A stretch of 64,000 bases of DNA from contig NW_023501079.1 of NCBI RefSeq assembly GCF_014066305.1, forward strand, positions 372,001 to 436,000, in the 5' to 3' direction. This DNA comes from Letharia columbiana (Eukaryota; Ascomycota; Lecanoromycetes; Lecanorales; Parmeliaceae). The notes under the pieces were generated by a model that saw only the letters and a program-made list of their open reading frames with translations, was not told where the DNA came from and searched no databases. Position numbers and translations under genes: made by a program. Positions 32,677 through 45,960 of this stretch are shown here, piece after piece. Position 1 is the first letter of the stretch. Each line of letters opens with the position of its first letter.

Positions 32677-35592
32677 CTAGCCGTCGTACGCGTCCTCGGC
32701 CCGGATCCCAAAGTCCCCCTTCCAGCGCTCCGCCAAGGGTATGTTGCCCGGCCTGACGTACCGGCACGTGAGCCCGTAGCGGAGTTTGCCCTTGGGGGTG
32801 ACGGCGTGCTGGGGGGGGGGGGGGGGTTAGCTTTTTTTTTCTCTCTTCGTTTCTGTGTCTTGATAGAGAGAGAGGGAGGGATAATTTTGGACGGGCGTGG
32901 ATAGAGAGGTGGGGGGGGAGAGCAGTACCTCGTATCTGGCCTGCAGGGGATGTCCGTGCATGACGACCATGTCGCCGTGTTTCAGATCCAGGGATAGGAT
33001 CACGGGGGCGCTTTTGCGCTTGTCGTTGGCGAGGGCGGCGAAGAGGGCGGTTTTGGCCCGGAGGTATGCTCGACGGGGTGAGGTGCGCTCTTGGGTCTCG
33101 TTGTCCTCGTTGTCCTCCTCTTCATCCATTTCCTCGTCCTGCTTCTGCACTGCCTTGTACAGCCTCGCCAGCTCGAGACGCTCCTTGTAGAGTTGCGTCC
33201 CGGGCTCGATGTCCGCGAGGGGATCGTATGTTTCTGGCGTTTGTCCCTTTGGGTAGAAATAGAACTTGGCTTTCATGCGGATCGTCATGATGGCTTCGCC
33301 GCCAATGGAGATGGAGGCGATGGTCGGTCCGAGATCTTTTTCGCCGTCGTCGTGGTACTGGTTGTGGCGGTTGTTGTTAGTAATGGTTGGCTGAATAGGT
33401 AGGTGGGGAGGGGGAAGTGTGATGGGACTCACGCCGATGGACTGGTTCTCAAAGTAGCCGAGACAGAGCAGTTCGTTGAACTGTTGGTATGTGCCGTCGT
33501 TCACGACCTTTTTTCCGGCCCAGGTCAAGCGGTTGACGATGTTCATGATCGTTAGGGGTGCTTCGCTGAAGGGTTTGGAGTCTACGGATACGACGTATTT
33601 GTATGGCATACCCTGTGTTTGGTCAGTGCAGTCGTGGCTTGGGTTATGCATAGCGCTTACGTAGTTGATTGCGAAGTGTCTTACGAGTGAAAGACCTTCC
33701 GCTGCTTTGATGTCAGTGGTTCGTCAATAGGCATAGACGTTTGTTATGCATACCGGACGCATTCCCCATAGAAAATCTTTCCATGCCCAGCTTTGATCCC
33801 TGCAGTGCTTCAAGAATCTCATTTGCGCCCCCAGGCTGCTGATTGATGACAGCATTTGCGTGGAAATGAGACACAACGTTCCCGCCTGGGATGTCGTAGG
33901 TTGAATGACGCCACATGCCCGGCCACTCCGTCTCACGCTTGGTGACGGGAGCATAACATTTGTCAAAGGATATGGCCTGGCCTTGAAATTCGAATCCGTG
34001 CTTTTCGACCAAAGCTCTGGCAGGGAAGACCGTATGCGTGACTGGGAGCTCGAAGTCGCAAGCTGCATTCAAACACTTCCACTCGTCCCACTTTGTGCGC
34101 GAGTTGCATCTCCCGCACTTTGGACACACCATGCCTTTCCAGCACGAGAGGGATGTCTCTTCCTCCAGGCTTGGTACGTTGGAGTCGGTAAGGGGCGGTG
34201 TTGGCTTCAGAGGGAATGGCGGGATGATATGCTGGGGCCATTCGGTGCGCTCGTTCATCCAGACTGGGTTCCATGTCAAGTCGGTGCAGGTGTCTCCGTC
34301 GAGTTGGAAGTGTTCCTTGCAGCCGTCGTTCAAGCACATCCATCCGGCAGCGTAGACCTGTGACCAGGTGCGGTTGCAAGAGGAACAGGTTTCGCAGGGT
34401 GCTTTTGTGGTGTAGTCGCGGTCTGCTGGGGGTAATGGTGAGTCTTGCGCAGCCAACCAGCTCGGCCTCTGCAGATTGATGTCCTGGAAACGTATCCTGC
34501 TGACATTCATGCCTTCGACCTTCTCAGACCAAATGTAGTGTACCATGTGAGAGCCCTTGACGTTGTAGCGATGTGGCATCTTGGAAGGGCAGTGCGGATT
34601 TTTGGAACCTGCATCGTTGTCAGCTTTTCTTCCGCTTGCGCTACACCGGGGTGAACTGACCGACGATGAGATTGACCGGCACATGTTCTCTCATGTTGTT
34701 CATGAAAGCCACAACGGTTGGGTCAGACAGAGTCTGATCCTTCTCTCGCTCCATCTTGCCCGTTTTTTCATTGGGTGTGTAACCACCGCCACTGCCGTTG
34801 AAGTCAGCATCGAAATCATCAGCGATGGAGACTTGTTCTTACAATCTGGAGATGACAACCTCGGCACTCATGTACCCTCGCACATCGTTGTCGTTGTCGA
34901 GTAGGTAGCCGTAGCCAAACCCATTGAAGTGGTAGGCACCAGACTTATACGCCTGGAAGTATGAAAGCGACTCACACAGGCTCTGGCGGTCCTTGAAGCA
35001 AGGTTAGCTCTAGACTCACGACGTTTCGAGGAGAACGACTTACATCCGCCCACACCTCAGGCTGTCCCCGCGGTTCAGGAAACGACTCTTGGACGTTCGC
35101 TGCTGCTGCTCTGTGCTCAGCTCTCTCTTTGGCGGTTTGTCTCCGCTGTCTCTTCGGTAGGTTGTCGGCGCTTTGCCTGGCTGGTTCAGATCCGTCGACG
35201 TCTGAATCATTGCTCAAGGAAGACTTCCGCTTCTTCGAGTTGCCGTTACTTGATCCAGGAGGACTGTCAAGCTTCTCTAAGGGTGGAGTCAAGAGAGCGC
35301 GCAGCTTATCCTTGTTCGAAGCGTCGACGAAGTTGCAGATGAGTGTTCGACACTTCTGCTGAGTAGTCACAGGCCTGTCCTTCATAGAGGTCTCATTATG
35401 ATCATCTCTAAGGTCTTGATCACCCTCGCTGCTGGCGTTTGTCTCTTGTCCGTACCGCACAGTCTGTTTTCGAAGGCGAGTCCCTTGTCGCTGTGTTGAA
35501 GCGGATTCTACTTGAAGAATCTGACTGTCCTCACTTGCCTCGATCGCTGAGTCCGCCGGAGCTCCAGCTGCTTTGGCTGCATTTGTCAACAT
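32677..35592 (-). CDS. AlkB-like Fe(II)/2-oxoglutarate dioxygenase with zinc-finger-like cysteine clusters
   Basis: Eight exons: 35044-35592, 34843-34991, 34661-34791, 33754-34608, 33661-33701, 33433-33612, 32929-33357 and 32677-32808, giving 821 residues. All junctions are in frame. The C-terminal part is an AlkB-type oxygenase: GYFENQ, then YHDDGE (His637 and Asp639 as iron ligands), ISIGGEAIMTIRMK, LKHGDMVVMHG, the distal His779 (HAVTPKGKLRYG), and Arg788/Arg794 for 2-oxoglutarate. Between exon 4's MVHYIWSEKVEGMNVSR and the oxygenase lie two cysteine clusters (CETCSSCNRTW...CLNDGC and CPKCGRCN...CLNAAC). The N-terminal 180 residues are disordered and basic (KKRKSS, RQRR). A nuclear DNA or RNA demethylase role is possible by family but unproven. 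An acidic insert (DEEMDEEEDNEDNE) splits the oxygenase fold. Intron 7 has a 16-nt C run just before its acceptor. The leader carries a very long homopolymer. Confidence 0.88.
32811..32826 (+). repeat. G16 run in intron 7
   Basis: Sixteen G (C on the coding strand) directly before the last acceptor of the dioxygenase gene. Length changes here would alter the pyrimidine tract. Confidence 0.85.
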
Positions 35593-35686
35593 GTTGTCTT
35601 CTAAATAGGAACAATGTTAGAAATTTTAGGAGAAAAAAAGGAAAGGAAAAAAAGGAAAGGGAAAAAAAAAAAAGAGAGGAAAAAAG

Positions 35687-35836
<150 letters not shown>

Positions 35837-36039
35837 TGGGAGGGTAATGGAGATGGAGACCTCGGGAGGGAGCGAATGTTGATGTGCTTCTCAAAGTCGA
35901 TGGTCGATGGTCGGAATTGAAGCTCGACTTGGGAAGATGTAGAGAAGAAGGAGGTACTGGGAGGAAGAGGGACTTTATAGCAGAGGACGCCGGTGGTGAG
36001 TGAAGGAGGAGGGAAAATGAATCTTGTGCATTGGCGTGC

Positions 36040-36420
36040 TTCACCCCGGACTGATTGGAATTGCAGTGCAGTTGAACGCCGAAGTGACGCCGGACACTGC
36101 GGTGACGTCAGATGGGGAGTGATGCCGGATACTGCAACGAAGTTAGTTGGTAAGTGAAGCCAGAGGCTGCAACGAATGCTGTCGGAGAATGAAGCCAAGG
36201 GGTGCAGCGACTTCAAACTGGGATTGAAGCCGGACACTGCAATGAAGTCAGATGGCGAATGAAGAAAGCAGTGCGGTGACTTCAGGCCGTGGGTGAAGTA
36301 ATGCACTGCAGTAACTTCAGACGTGCGGTAAAGTGAAGTACTACCGTGACCTCGAATGGGCAGTGACTCACATCTTAAGATGACGTCAAACGGGCAGTGA
36401 CGCAAAGCACAAAATGAAGC
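36040..36420. repeat. Degenerate minisatellite with GAAGCCGGACACTGCA-like units
   Basis: About eight to nine diverged units of roughly 35-50 bp, each with a GTGAAGCC/GTGACGCC start, a CACTGC core and a GACTTCAG/GACGTCAG end. They read through as repeated peptide-like segments on the minus strand but show no start or homology. Confidence 0.6.
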
Positions 36421-37217
36421 CGAACGCAGCCGTGAAGGAGAGCACGACTAAATCACATACCTGCTATGCCGTGGGCCCATGCCTTTCCTTGCACATATAG
36501 ATATCTTTATTTTTTTATATAGTGTAGAATAACAGTAAAAGATAGAGGTCGTGTCTCTTTGATCATGCTATGTTAGGTTTGTTCTCCTAGGCTAAATACC
36601 TAGAAATGACACTTGATCTAGGGCACTAGTCATTCACCAACAGCATCTTCATCAAAAAAACTAGTGCTTCTGGGTTAAGTGACATCACCATCTAGCAAAC
36701 TCAGTCCGATGACTTGTTTCTTCACTATCCTCTAATCTTCGCGCCCCAGCCTAGAGTAGTGAATGTTTCGAAGATGGTATGACCTCTGGCAGCAGGGTCA
36801 CTGCTAGAAAAGATGGCGGCTGTAGCGGTACACGTCCATGGAAGCTGGTTTGGTCACCTACAGCAGGGCTCGCCGCCTGAACAATCTGCATGGCAACCAA
36901 ATGGCTGGGAATCTCTTGGAGCATGACAATATCAGCATGACAGTCAAGGTTATGTATCCAGGAATCGCTCTGCTGGGATCGATGCTTCCCATATTTTGCC
37001 AGCCTCTTTGGATCTGTATCCACGACCGTGTGCAAGTGAGACAAGATACTAACCATGACTGCCATTTTGTATTGTGACAGCTTTTCCGGTAGGCAATCTT
37101 GAGTAGACAATGAGTTCCGTACGATGGTAACCAAAAAGATTCGGCAGTACCACTGACGAAGAAAACCATCGTAGATTGGAAACGAGACGTGTGCAGTGCG
37201 TTTGAAAAGTCGTCTAA

Positions 37218-37237
37218 TAATCGTTTCGAAACGATTA
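37218..37237. repeat. 20-bp perfect palindrome at the block edge
   Basis: TAATCGTTTCGAAACGATTA, within 50 bp of the left edge of the AT-rich block. Confidence 0.85.
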
Positions 37238-37302
37238 CTCTTAATAAAAATTTAAGCGACTCGAAATTATCGTAGCTATAATTTCGATAATTTCGAATAA
37301 TA

Positions 37303-37453
37303 ATTTCGAACGATAATTAAGAACGATAATTTCGAACGATAATTACGAACGATAATTTTAAACGATAATTTCGAACGATAATTTCGAACGATAATTTCGA
37401 ACGATAATTTCGAACGATAATTTCGAACGATAATTTCGAACGATAATTTCGAG
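37303..37453 (+). repeat. 13-bp minisatellite GATAATTTCGAAC
   Basis: About eleven to twelve units. The last seven are perfect; early ones vary (AATTAC, AATTTTAA). Every unit carries the TTCGAA palindrome. Confidence 0.9.
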
Positions 37454-40400
37454 TTAAAAAAGAATTTAAATTCTCTAGAAGTAGATATTAATAACTATTC
37501 TATATATATTAAATATATATTAAATAATAATTCTTTTCTTTATTAATATACTTACTTATTTTTTTTTATATTTTTTTTTTTTTTATTTATTATTTTTTTA
37601 TATCTTAATATATATAAAGAAACTATAAAATTAACTTAACTTTTTTATTTATTTTTTATATTTTAACGCTTTTTTTCTTTATTATATAAAATACTCTAAT
37701 CTATTATATAAAATATTATATTTTTAATAATATTTATAATATATAAATATTATAAATTTATTTTTTTTAAATAAATTTAATAACTTAGTTATTTAATATA
37801 TTTTTATTATATATAAAAGATTTATAATAAATTTATAAATAATTCGAAATCTTCGCGATAATTCTATTATTATAAACTCGAAATATTCGAGACTTTAAAA
37901 GATAATTCGAAACTTTCGCGATAGTTCTATAATTAACTTAAAATAATCTTAAAAATACTTTAAAATTTTCGAGATCTTTATAAAGTACTAAATCTTACGC
38001 GAAAATTCGAAACTTTCGAGGCGAACTTTATCTTTTAATTCGAAATTCTAGAGTTATTTCTTCTACTTCGAAATTATTATAGTAATAATAATAATAATTT
38101 TAAATCTTTCTATTATACTTATAAATGATTTTATTATATTTATAGATATTTATATTAGCTATCTATATAACTAAGAGTCTTTATTTTCTTCGCTATTACT
38201 ATTACTATCTTAAACTAATTATATTTCTTAATATCGTCGAAATCGTTTTACTTTACTATAAAGGTCTTTTATTTATACTCTATTACTTTCTTTTTAATAT
38301 TAAAATAAAGCGATAAACTTTTTCGAATTTAACTTTATTAAAGCTTATAAGACTATTTAAATATTATCTATCTTTTAAATATATCGAGTCTATTTAAATA
38401 AGACACTTTAAATCTTTAATATCTCTTTTCTATATTTCGTAAATTTTATTAATATAAAAGTCTATATAGTCTTATCGCTTTCGAACTTTTAATAATAAGT
38501 AAATATTATCTAAATAAATAAATTATTTAAATAATCTTTAAAAAGTTTAAGAATATAATATCTTTATAGTACTATATAATTTCTTTATATACTTTTAAGA
38601 CTTAGATTATAATAAATAAACTCGATTAAAATATTTATAAAAAATTTAAATATCTCGAATTTAAATAACTAGTAAGAAATTATAACTATTTTATTCTCGA
38701 ATTAATCGAGATATATCTCTAGATAATTAACTTAAAGATATAATATTCGAGATTTTATTTTTAAAGAACTCGAGTATAATATAAGATATCTTAAGAGTAT
38801 AAGTCTTAATTATACTAATTAAAAGTTCGTTTTATTCGAAATATAATCTAGTCTTCGAAGAATTCGAGTTTTATAAATATTAAATATCTAGAATTCTTAT
38901 ATTATTTTATCTCGATTTAGATATATAATATAGTAAATTTCGATATTTAATTATAATTTAAGTATTAATCGAAGATTAATATCTTTCTTTACTTTAATTT
39001 AATTAATCTTAACTAAGATTAAGTATAGAATAATTTTCTTAAAATTTATTTTCGAATTTTTTAAGATAATATTACGATCTTTATAATATAAGAGCTAAAG
39101 AATTATTTTAAAAGGTCGTAATATCTAATAATTAAGATGCTAGAGCTTTACTATATAAATTTTTATATAAATAAAATAATCTTCTAAATTTTCGAATCTC
39201 GAAATTTATAAGATTTATTAATCTATAACTTCTTAATATATTCTTCGCCTAGCGTTAATATAGACTAATCGAGTTTTATAAAGAGTAATAATTTATTAAA
39301 AAATACGAAAATCTCGAGCTTTTATTTTAAGATTAATATTTTAATTAGAGATCGTAATTTATTTATAATTTTATAGATTTTTCTTTTAAATTTTCGAAGA
39401 TTTCGATCCTCGTAATATTTCGCTAATACTTCGAAATTTATAAAATATTTATTAAGATCTTATTTAAGAATTTTAAAAATATTTTTTTTTATATAGCGGG
39501 AAGTAAATTAAGCGAAATACTAAGAGGTATCCTACTTATAAAAAATAACTTACTCTATAATTCTATTACTTTAATTAATTCGAAGATAATAAATAAATCG
39601 TTTATTAATATTAGAGAGATTAATTTTTTAAGATTAAGATTAATTCGAAATCGATAATTAAATTAAAGCCCTTAAAAATAAAGAATACGTCGTGATTTTA
39701 GAATTAGAACGGCTCGAAGATATTAAAAGTTTATATACTAATAAAATAGAAGATTAGAAATATTATAATTCTTTTTATTAAATTAAGTAGACTACTTAAG
39801 CTTCGATAAATAAGAAGACTTTAGAAATATATTATAAATAGTATTAATTATTTCGAATATTTATTTATATTAAGTTTAAAAACTTCGAAGATAAACTTAA
39901 TATTTCTAAAGAGTACTTATCGAAATTAATTACTTTATAAATTTATATATTATATAATTATAATTAGATAGATTAAGAATCTCGAATAACGAAGAAAACG
40001 ATATCGAATATATATAGTTATACTCTAAAAATGCGAGCTACTATTTTCTAATATTATAGTAATATATAAGATAGAGAGAGTTAATAATATTCGAAAGATT
40101 CGAATAGAAAATAGTAAGGAAATCCTTTACTTTCTATATTTATTTTAAGATATATAAAAGCTATTTATTATAAAAAGATTTATATTTTCTAATTATCTTA
40201 TAATCTCGAAGAATATAAATATTAATTTATAGAGAGTAGATATAAGTAGAAGAGATATATATTAGTATAAGAGTAATAAGTATCGAAAAACTCGAAAAGT
40301 TATTTCGATTTAATAATATAATAGAACTTCGGCTAAGATAGCAATCTTTACTAATCTCGAAAACTTCGAATCTTTAAGTTTAGAAAAATACCCGAGAACG

Positions 40401-41379
40401 TATTATAATAATTTTAATCTATATAATTGCTTTTTAGTATTTACTTAGAGTTAATAAGATTCTCGCCTTAGAATATTATTAGATTAAGCTTCTTAATTCT
40501 CGAATTAATTAGATATTAATTATATTATAGTATAGAAAGATATATTAATTTAGAGATAAGTTTAAAGATCTCGAGTTTTAAGATTAATCTATATCTTTGA
40601 GAATTTTAAGTCTTAATTCTCTTTAAAAGTCTCGAGATTTAAATTTATCGTAGATCTTATCTAATACGATTTAATAGAAATTAAACTCTTTTATATATAC
40701 TATAATCGATAATATTCTTAACTTAATATATCTTCTTTATATCTAGAATAAATAAATATTTCTAACTTTTAAAAGGGTCGAGTCTTTCGTAGATTTAATG
40801 AATATAATATTTCTTAAGAAATAAATTTAGTAAGACTCGAAAACTTCGAAATATAATAAAATTTTCTCTAAATTCGAAGTAGCTTCCTTAGTATTTTCTA
40901 ACTTAATTTCAAAATAATCTTATAGATATTAGCGAAAATCTCGAAGTTTATAAAACTTATTCTTTTTAATAAGAGGGAATATAATATCTAATAAGTTATA
41001 AGAGATAAAATCTTCGAAAATTATATAATTGAGATAAATAAAATATAGATTATAATACGCTTTATATTATTCGATATCTTTATAATTAAAATAATAATTC
41101 GATAATACCTCGAGAGGATTTTATAAAGCTCGAATAATCGATAACTCGAAAGTATTATATATATAAAAGAAGTTATTAATATACTTAAGCTTTAATTACT
41201 TCGAATATATTTAAAATACAAATATTTCGAATATACTTATTCTTCGAGATTTTCGAAGAAAATAATTTTTATTAAATTCTTATAGAATTCGAAGAATAAT
41301 TCTATATATTAATTATATCTTTTTAAGATAATTATATATCTTTTTATATAATAGTATTATTCTCTTTCGATTTTAATAA

Positions 41380-41580
41380 TAGCGACGCTATTAATTAGAT
41401 TAATAGTAGCTTTATTAATAGTCTTAAGCGTCTTAAAGATTTTCTAAAAAAAGATATTAAAGTATTTATTAGCGTTATTAATTAAATTAATAATAGCTTT
41501 ATTGATAATCTTCGATAATCTTAAGCTTTTTAAAGATTTTTTAAAGAAAGATATTAAAGTATTTATTGATGTTATAATAT
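41380..41580 (+). repeat. Tandem duplication of about 95 bp
   Basis: The segment ATTAATAGTAGCTTTATTAA ... AAAGATATTAAAGTATTTATT occurs twice in succession with a few changes. Confidence 0.7.
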
Positions 41581-42906
41581 TTTATATTTATAACGAAAAA
41601 TATTATCTATACTAGCTACGATATTTATCTAGATTATATTAAAATACAAATATTTCGAATTAATCTAGAACTCGAGAATTTCGAAGAAAGTAATTATTAT
41701 TAAATTCTTATAGAATTCGAAGTAAGTCTATATATTAATTCTTAGACTCGTCTTTAAGACTCTTTAATAAATTCTTCTTAAAATAATTATTAATATAACT
41801 ATTTTAAAGCTAAATTAAATAATTAATATTCGATAAATTAGAATAATTTAGATTAAGTTATAAACCTTCTTAAGATTTAATTAATTCTTTTTAATATTTA
41901 TTATAAACTTAAGAAGATAACCTTCGAAAAAATCGAATTAGTATCTATATTTAAAGTAAGTTCGAGAAAAACGAACGTATTAATAGACGAGTATAAAATT
42001 TAAGATAAATCGGTTTCTGCGAATAGTTAGTAAATTATATATTCTTACTTATTTATAAAACTCTTATCTTTAAATTAAAATATTTAAGTTCTCGAGCTTT
42101 TTAAAATAGCTTAAATCTATTTAATTATAATTTAATAATAGCGTTTTATAAAGTTAAAAGATTAATAAAACCTCGAAATATTCGAAGAAAAAATACTTTA
42201 AAAAAATCGAGGTTTAAAATTATAGATTATATTATTTAAAGTATATAACCGCATAGTAAAAGCTCTTTATTCTTCAATTTATCTAATTATTACTTAGAAT
42301 TTAATATCTAAAGAGAAAGTTAATTTATAAAATATAAACTTAGAAAAAGATCAATAAATACGAACTCGACGATCTTTATAATATATTAAATATTTATAGA
42401 ATTTACGACTATAGAAAGATTTTTTAAATAATAAATTAATAATATTAAGAAATAAGAAAGAAAATATATTAACTTCCATCTAATTTTAATAGAATTATTC
42501 TAAATTTAATTCTATAAATTTTTCGAATTTTAGAAACTTAAATTAAAGTCTTCGAGAAATTTAAATTTATAAATTTACGATAATAAAAATCTAAATAGAT
42601 TATCTTATAAGCCTCTTTTTATTAAATTAGCTTATACTCTTATTTAAATTCGAGATTAATATCTCTAGTAAAGTTTAACTTTATTAATTCTTTATAAGAA
42701 TAAGAAAGTATAGCTCCTCTTCGAAGAATAAATTTATCTTCAATATTTTTAATACGATTAAGAATATTTATAAACTTCTCGAGAGAATAAATTAAATTAT
42801 TCTTCTTCGAATCTTTCGATATTATTATAAATCTTCTTAAGTTCTTTACTCGAGTAAGAGTATTTCGAAAATTCGCAGATAAATTAAATTTATCTTTACT
42901 ACTCTT

Positions 42907-44045
42907 TCAAATTTTCGAAGTTATAATTAAATCTTTTAAATCTTTTAAGATTATATCGAGATTTTTTAAGTCTTTTAAGACTATAATAGAGTCTCTTAAA
43001 TCTTTTAAGACTATATTTAGATATTTTAAGTCTTTTAAAATTAAATCTAAGTTCTTCGAATAATTTAAGACTATATTATTATTTCTTAAATAATTTAAGA
43101 CTATATCGAGGTCCCTCAAACCTTTTAAGGCTATATCTAGATATTTTAAGTCTTTTAAAATAATATCTAAATTCTAATCTATTAAGTTCTTCGAGGTCTT
43201 ATTTTTATCTTTCTTTACTTTTCGTAGCTTTCAAAGCTTTCGAAGCTTTCGAAGCTTTCGAAATCTTACTTATATTCTTAAAACTTTTAAAGTCTTATTT
43301 ATATTCTTCGAAACTTTCGAAGAATCGCCTATATCCTTTAAAACTTTCGAAGAGTTATTTGAGTTCTTTAAAGCTTTTAAAGTCTTATTTATATTCTTTA
43401 AAACTTTCGAAGAATCGCCTATATTCTTCGAAACCTTCGAAGAGTTACTTAAGTTCTTCGAAGCTTTTAAAGCCTTATTTATATTCTTTAAAACTTTTAA
43501 AGAATCGCCTATATTCTTCGAAACTTTCGAAAAGTTATCTAAATTCTTTAAAACTTTTAAAAACTTATTTATATTCTTTAAAACTTTCGAAGAATCGCTT
43601 ATATTCTTCGAAACTTTCGAAGTATTATCTAAATTCTCTAAAACTTTCAAAGACTTATTTATATTCTTCGAAACTTTCGAAGAATTATTTATATTCTTCG
43701 AAATTTTTAAAGAGTTATCTAAGTCCTTCGAAGTTTTTAAAGTCTTATTTATATTCTTCGAAACTTTTAAAAAATTACTTATATTCTTTAAAAGTTTCGA
43801 AGAGCTATCTAAATTCTTCGAAACTTTCAAAATCTTATTTATATTCTTCGAAACTTTCGAAGAATCGCTTATATCCTTCGAAACTTTCGAAGTATTATCT
43901 AAGTTCTCTAAAACTTTCAAAGTCTTATTCATATTCTTCGAAACTTTCGTAAAATTATCTATATCTTTTAAAACTTTCGAAAAGCTATCTAAGTTCTCTA
44001 AAACTTTTAAAATCTTATTTATATTCTTCGAAACTTTTATATTTA
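42907..44045 (-). repeat. 33-bp tandem repeat array encoding an 11-residue period
   Basis: More than thirty units of 33 bp. From 42907 to 43160 the unit is like TCTTTTAAGACTATA, and from 43200 to 44045 like TTCTTCGAAACTTTCGAAGA. On the minus strand the second part is open for 220 codons (43270-43932), with units like SKNINKTLKVL. The plus strand is also open for 197 codons across the same repeats. The 11-codon period keeps any frame open, so this is not by itself evidence of a protein. It may derive from a repeat-containing transposon or surface protein gene that was RIP-mutated. Confidence 0.75.
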
Positions 44046-45002
44046 ATTCTACGTTTTTCGCTACTTTTAAAATTAGCTTCTAATTTAAAGAATATAGCTA
44101 GATTCTTACTTTTTAAATCTTTTAAAGATCTTAAAAATATATCTTTTAAAGTAGTTTTATTTAGAAACTTTAATACTTCGATACCTAATTCCGTTAAAAT
44201 TTTATTTTCTCGAGCTTTCGAAGGATATTCTTTCGAGATTAAAATACTTATAATATTCTTAGAATTCGAAGTTAATAAGTTCGAGTTTTTTAAGACTTCT
44301 AATAAATTCGAAGTTTTCGAGACTTTTAAAGAGTTAATAGAATTTAAGATTAATTTCGATACTTTTAATTTAGAATCTTTTAAAATTAAATTCTTCGTAG
44401 TAGTTAATCTAAGTCTATAAAAAATTTAAATATTAATAATATATTTTTAATATAAATAAGATTATAGAAGTATTTATCGCTTAGAAGATATTATAGATAA
44501 AAATTATAAGAGATTTAAAATATATAAAGTTTTTAAGAATATTAAAGAGTAAAAGAAGAAGTATAAGAAATTGCGATATTTTAGAGATTTTTAATTAAGA
44601 TTTCACTTTTTTAGAAGCTTACTTCTTTAAGATTAATATAAAATTAAAATTTATAAATAAAATTTATTAGCTATAATAATAGTTTCGAAAAATTCGAAAT
44701 TCTTAAATAATAGAGAAAACCTCGAAATATTTAAAGAATATATATTTTAGCTCGAAATCTTCGAAGAATATATTTTTTAGCTCGAAATCTTCGATAAATT
44801 ATTTAAATTATTAAATATAATTATATAAATATTTAAAGATAAAGAACTTAAATATTTATTAAAAATTTATTTATTTTATTAAAAATACTTTTTTATATAA
44901 ATTTAAATATTTAAATAATTATTATTTTAATAAAATTTATACTTATTTTTTAATTAAAATTATTAAATAAATAAATAAATAAATATTAATAAATAAACTT
45001 TA

Positions 45003-45960
45003 ATAAATAAATATAAAAAATATTATAAAGAAATTAAATAATAATAAAATTTTTAATATTAAAAATACGACTTAGCTCTTTAAAATTTTATATTATATAC
45101 TTTATATAATTTTATATTAAATTATTATTTAATAAATAAAGAATATTATTATAATTTAATTTATTATTTCTATTATATTAATATAATATATTATTATAAT
45201 TATTATATATATTTAAAAAAGAATCTATTATAATAATTATAATTAATTAAATCTTTATAAAAGAAATATTATAAGAGAAGAAATTATAATAAATAAATAT
45301 AAAGAATATTATAAAGAATATTATAAAGAAATTAAGTAATAATAAAATCTTTAATATTAAAAATATAACTTAGCTCTTTAAAATTTTATATTATATATTT
45401 TTTATAATTTTATATTAAATTATTATTTAATAAACGAAGAATATTATTATAATTTAATTTATTATCTTTACTATATTAAGAAGTAAGAGAAAAAATTATA
45501 ATAAATAAATATAAAGAATATTATAAAGAATATTATAAAGAATATTATAAAGAATATTATAAAGAAATTAAACGATAATAAAATTATTATTATTAAAAAT
45601 ATAATTTAACTCTTTAAAATTTTACGTTATATACTTTATATAATTTTATATTAAATTATTATTTAATAAGCGAAGAATACTATTATAACTTAATTTATTA
45701 TCTTTATTATATTAATAATATTATAAAAAAAAAATATAATAAATAAATATAAAGAATACTATAAAGAAATTAAATAATAATAAAATTATTATTATTAAAA
45801 ATACGACTTAACTTTTTAAAATCTTATATTATATACTCTTTATAATTTTATATTAAATTATTATTTAATAAATAAAGAATATTATTATAATTTAATTTAT
45901 TATTTTTATTATATTAATATAATATATTATTATAATAATATTATAAGAGAAGAATCTATT
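45003..45960 (+). repeat. Four tandem copies of a 200-285-bp AT-rich unit
   Basis: Copies start at about 45003, 45290, 45502 and 45741. Each contains AAGAATATTATAAAGAAATT, a TTAAAAATACGACTTA-like core and TTTATATTAAATTATTATTT. The first and last also share a longer AATCTATTATAATAATTATA tail. Confidence 0.75.

Noticed and set aside
36751..37169. Overlapping small frames before the AT-rich block
   Set aside because: Frames on both strands overlap with no recognisable features or splice support.
43270..43932. 220-codon K/N/S-rich protein
   Set aside because: The 33-bp repeat keeps frames open on both strands in RIP-type DNA; no start context or homology supports a gene.
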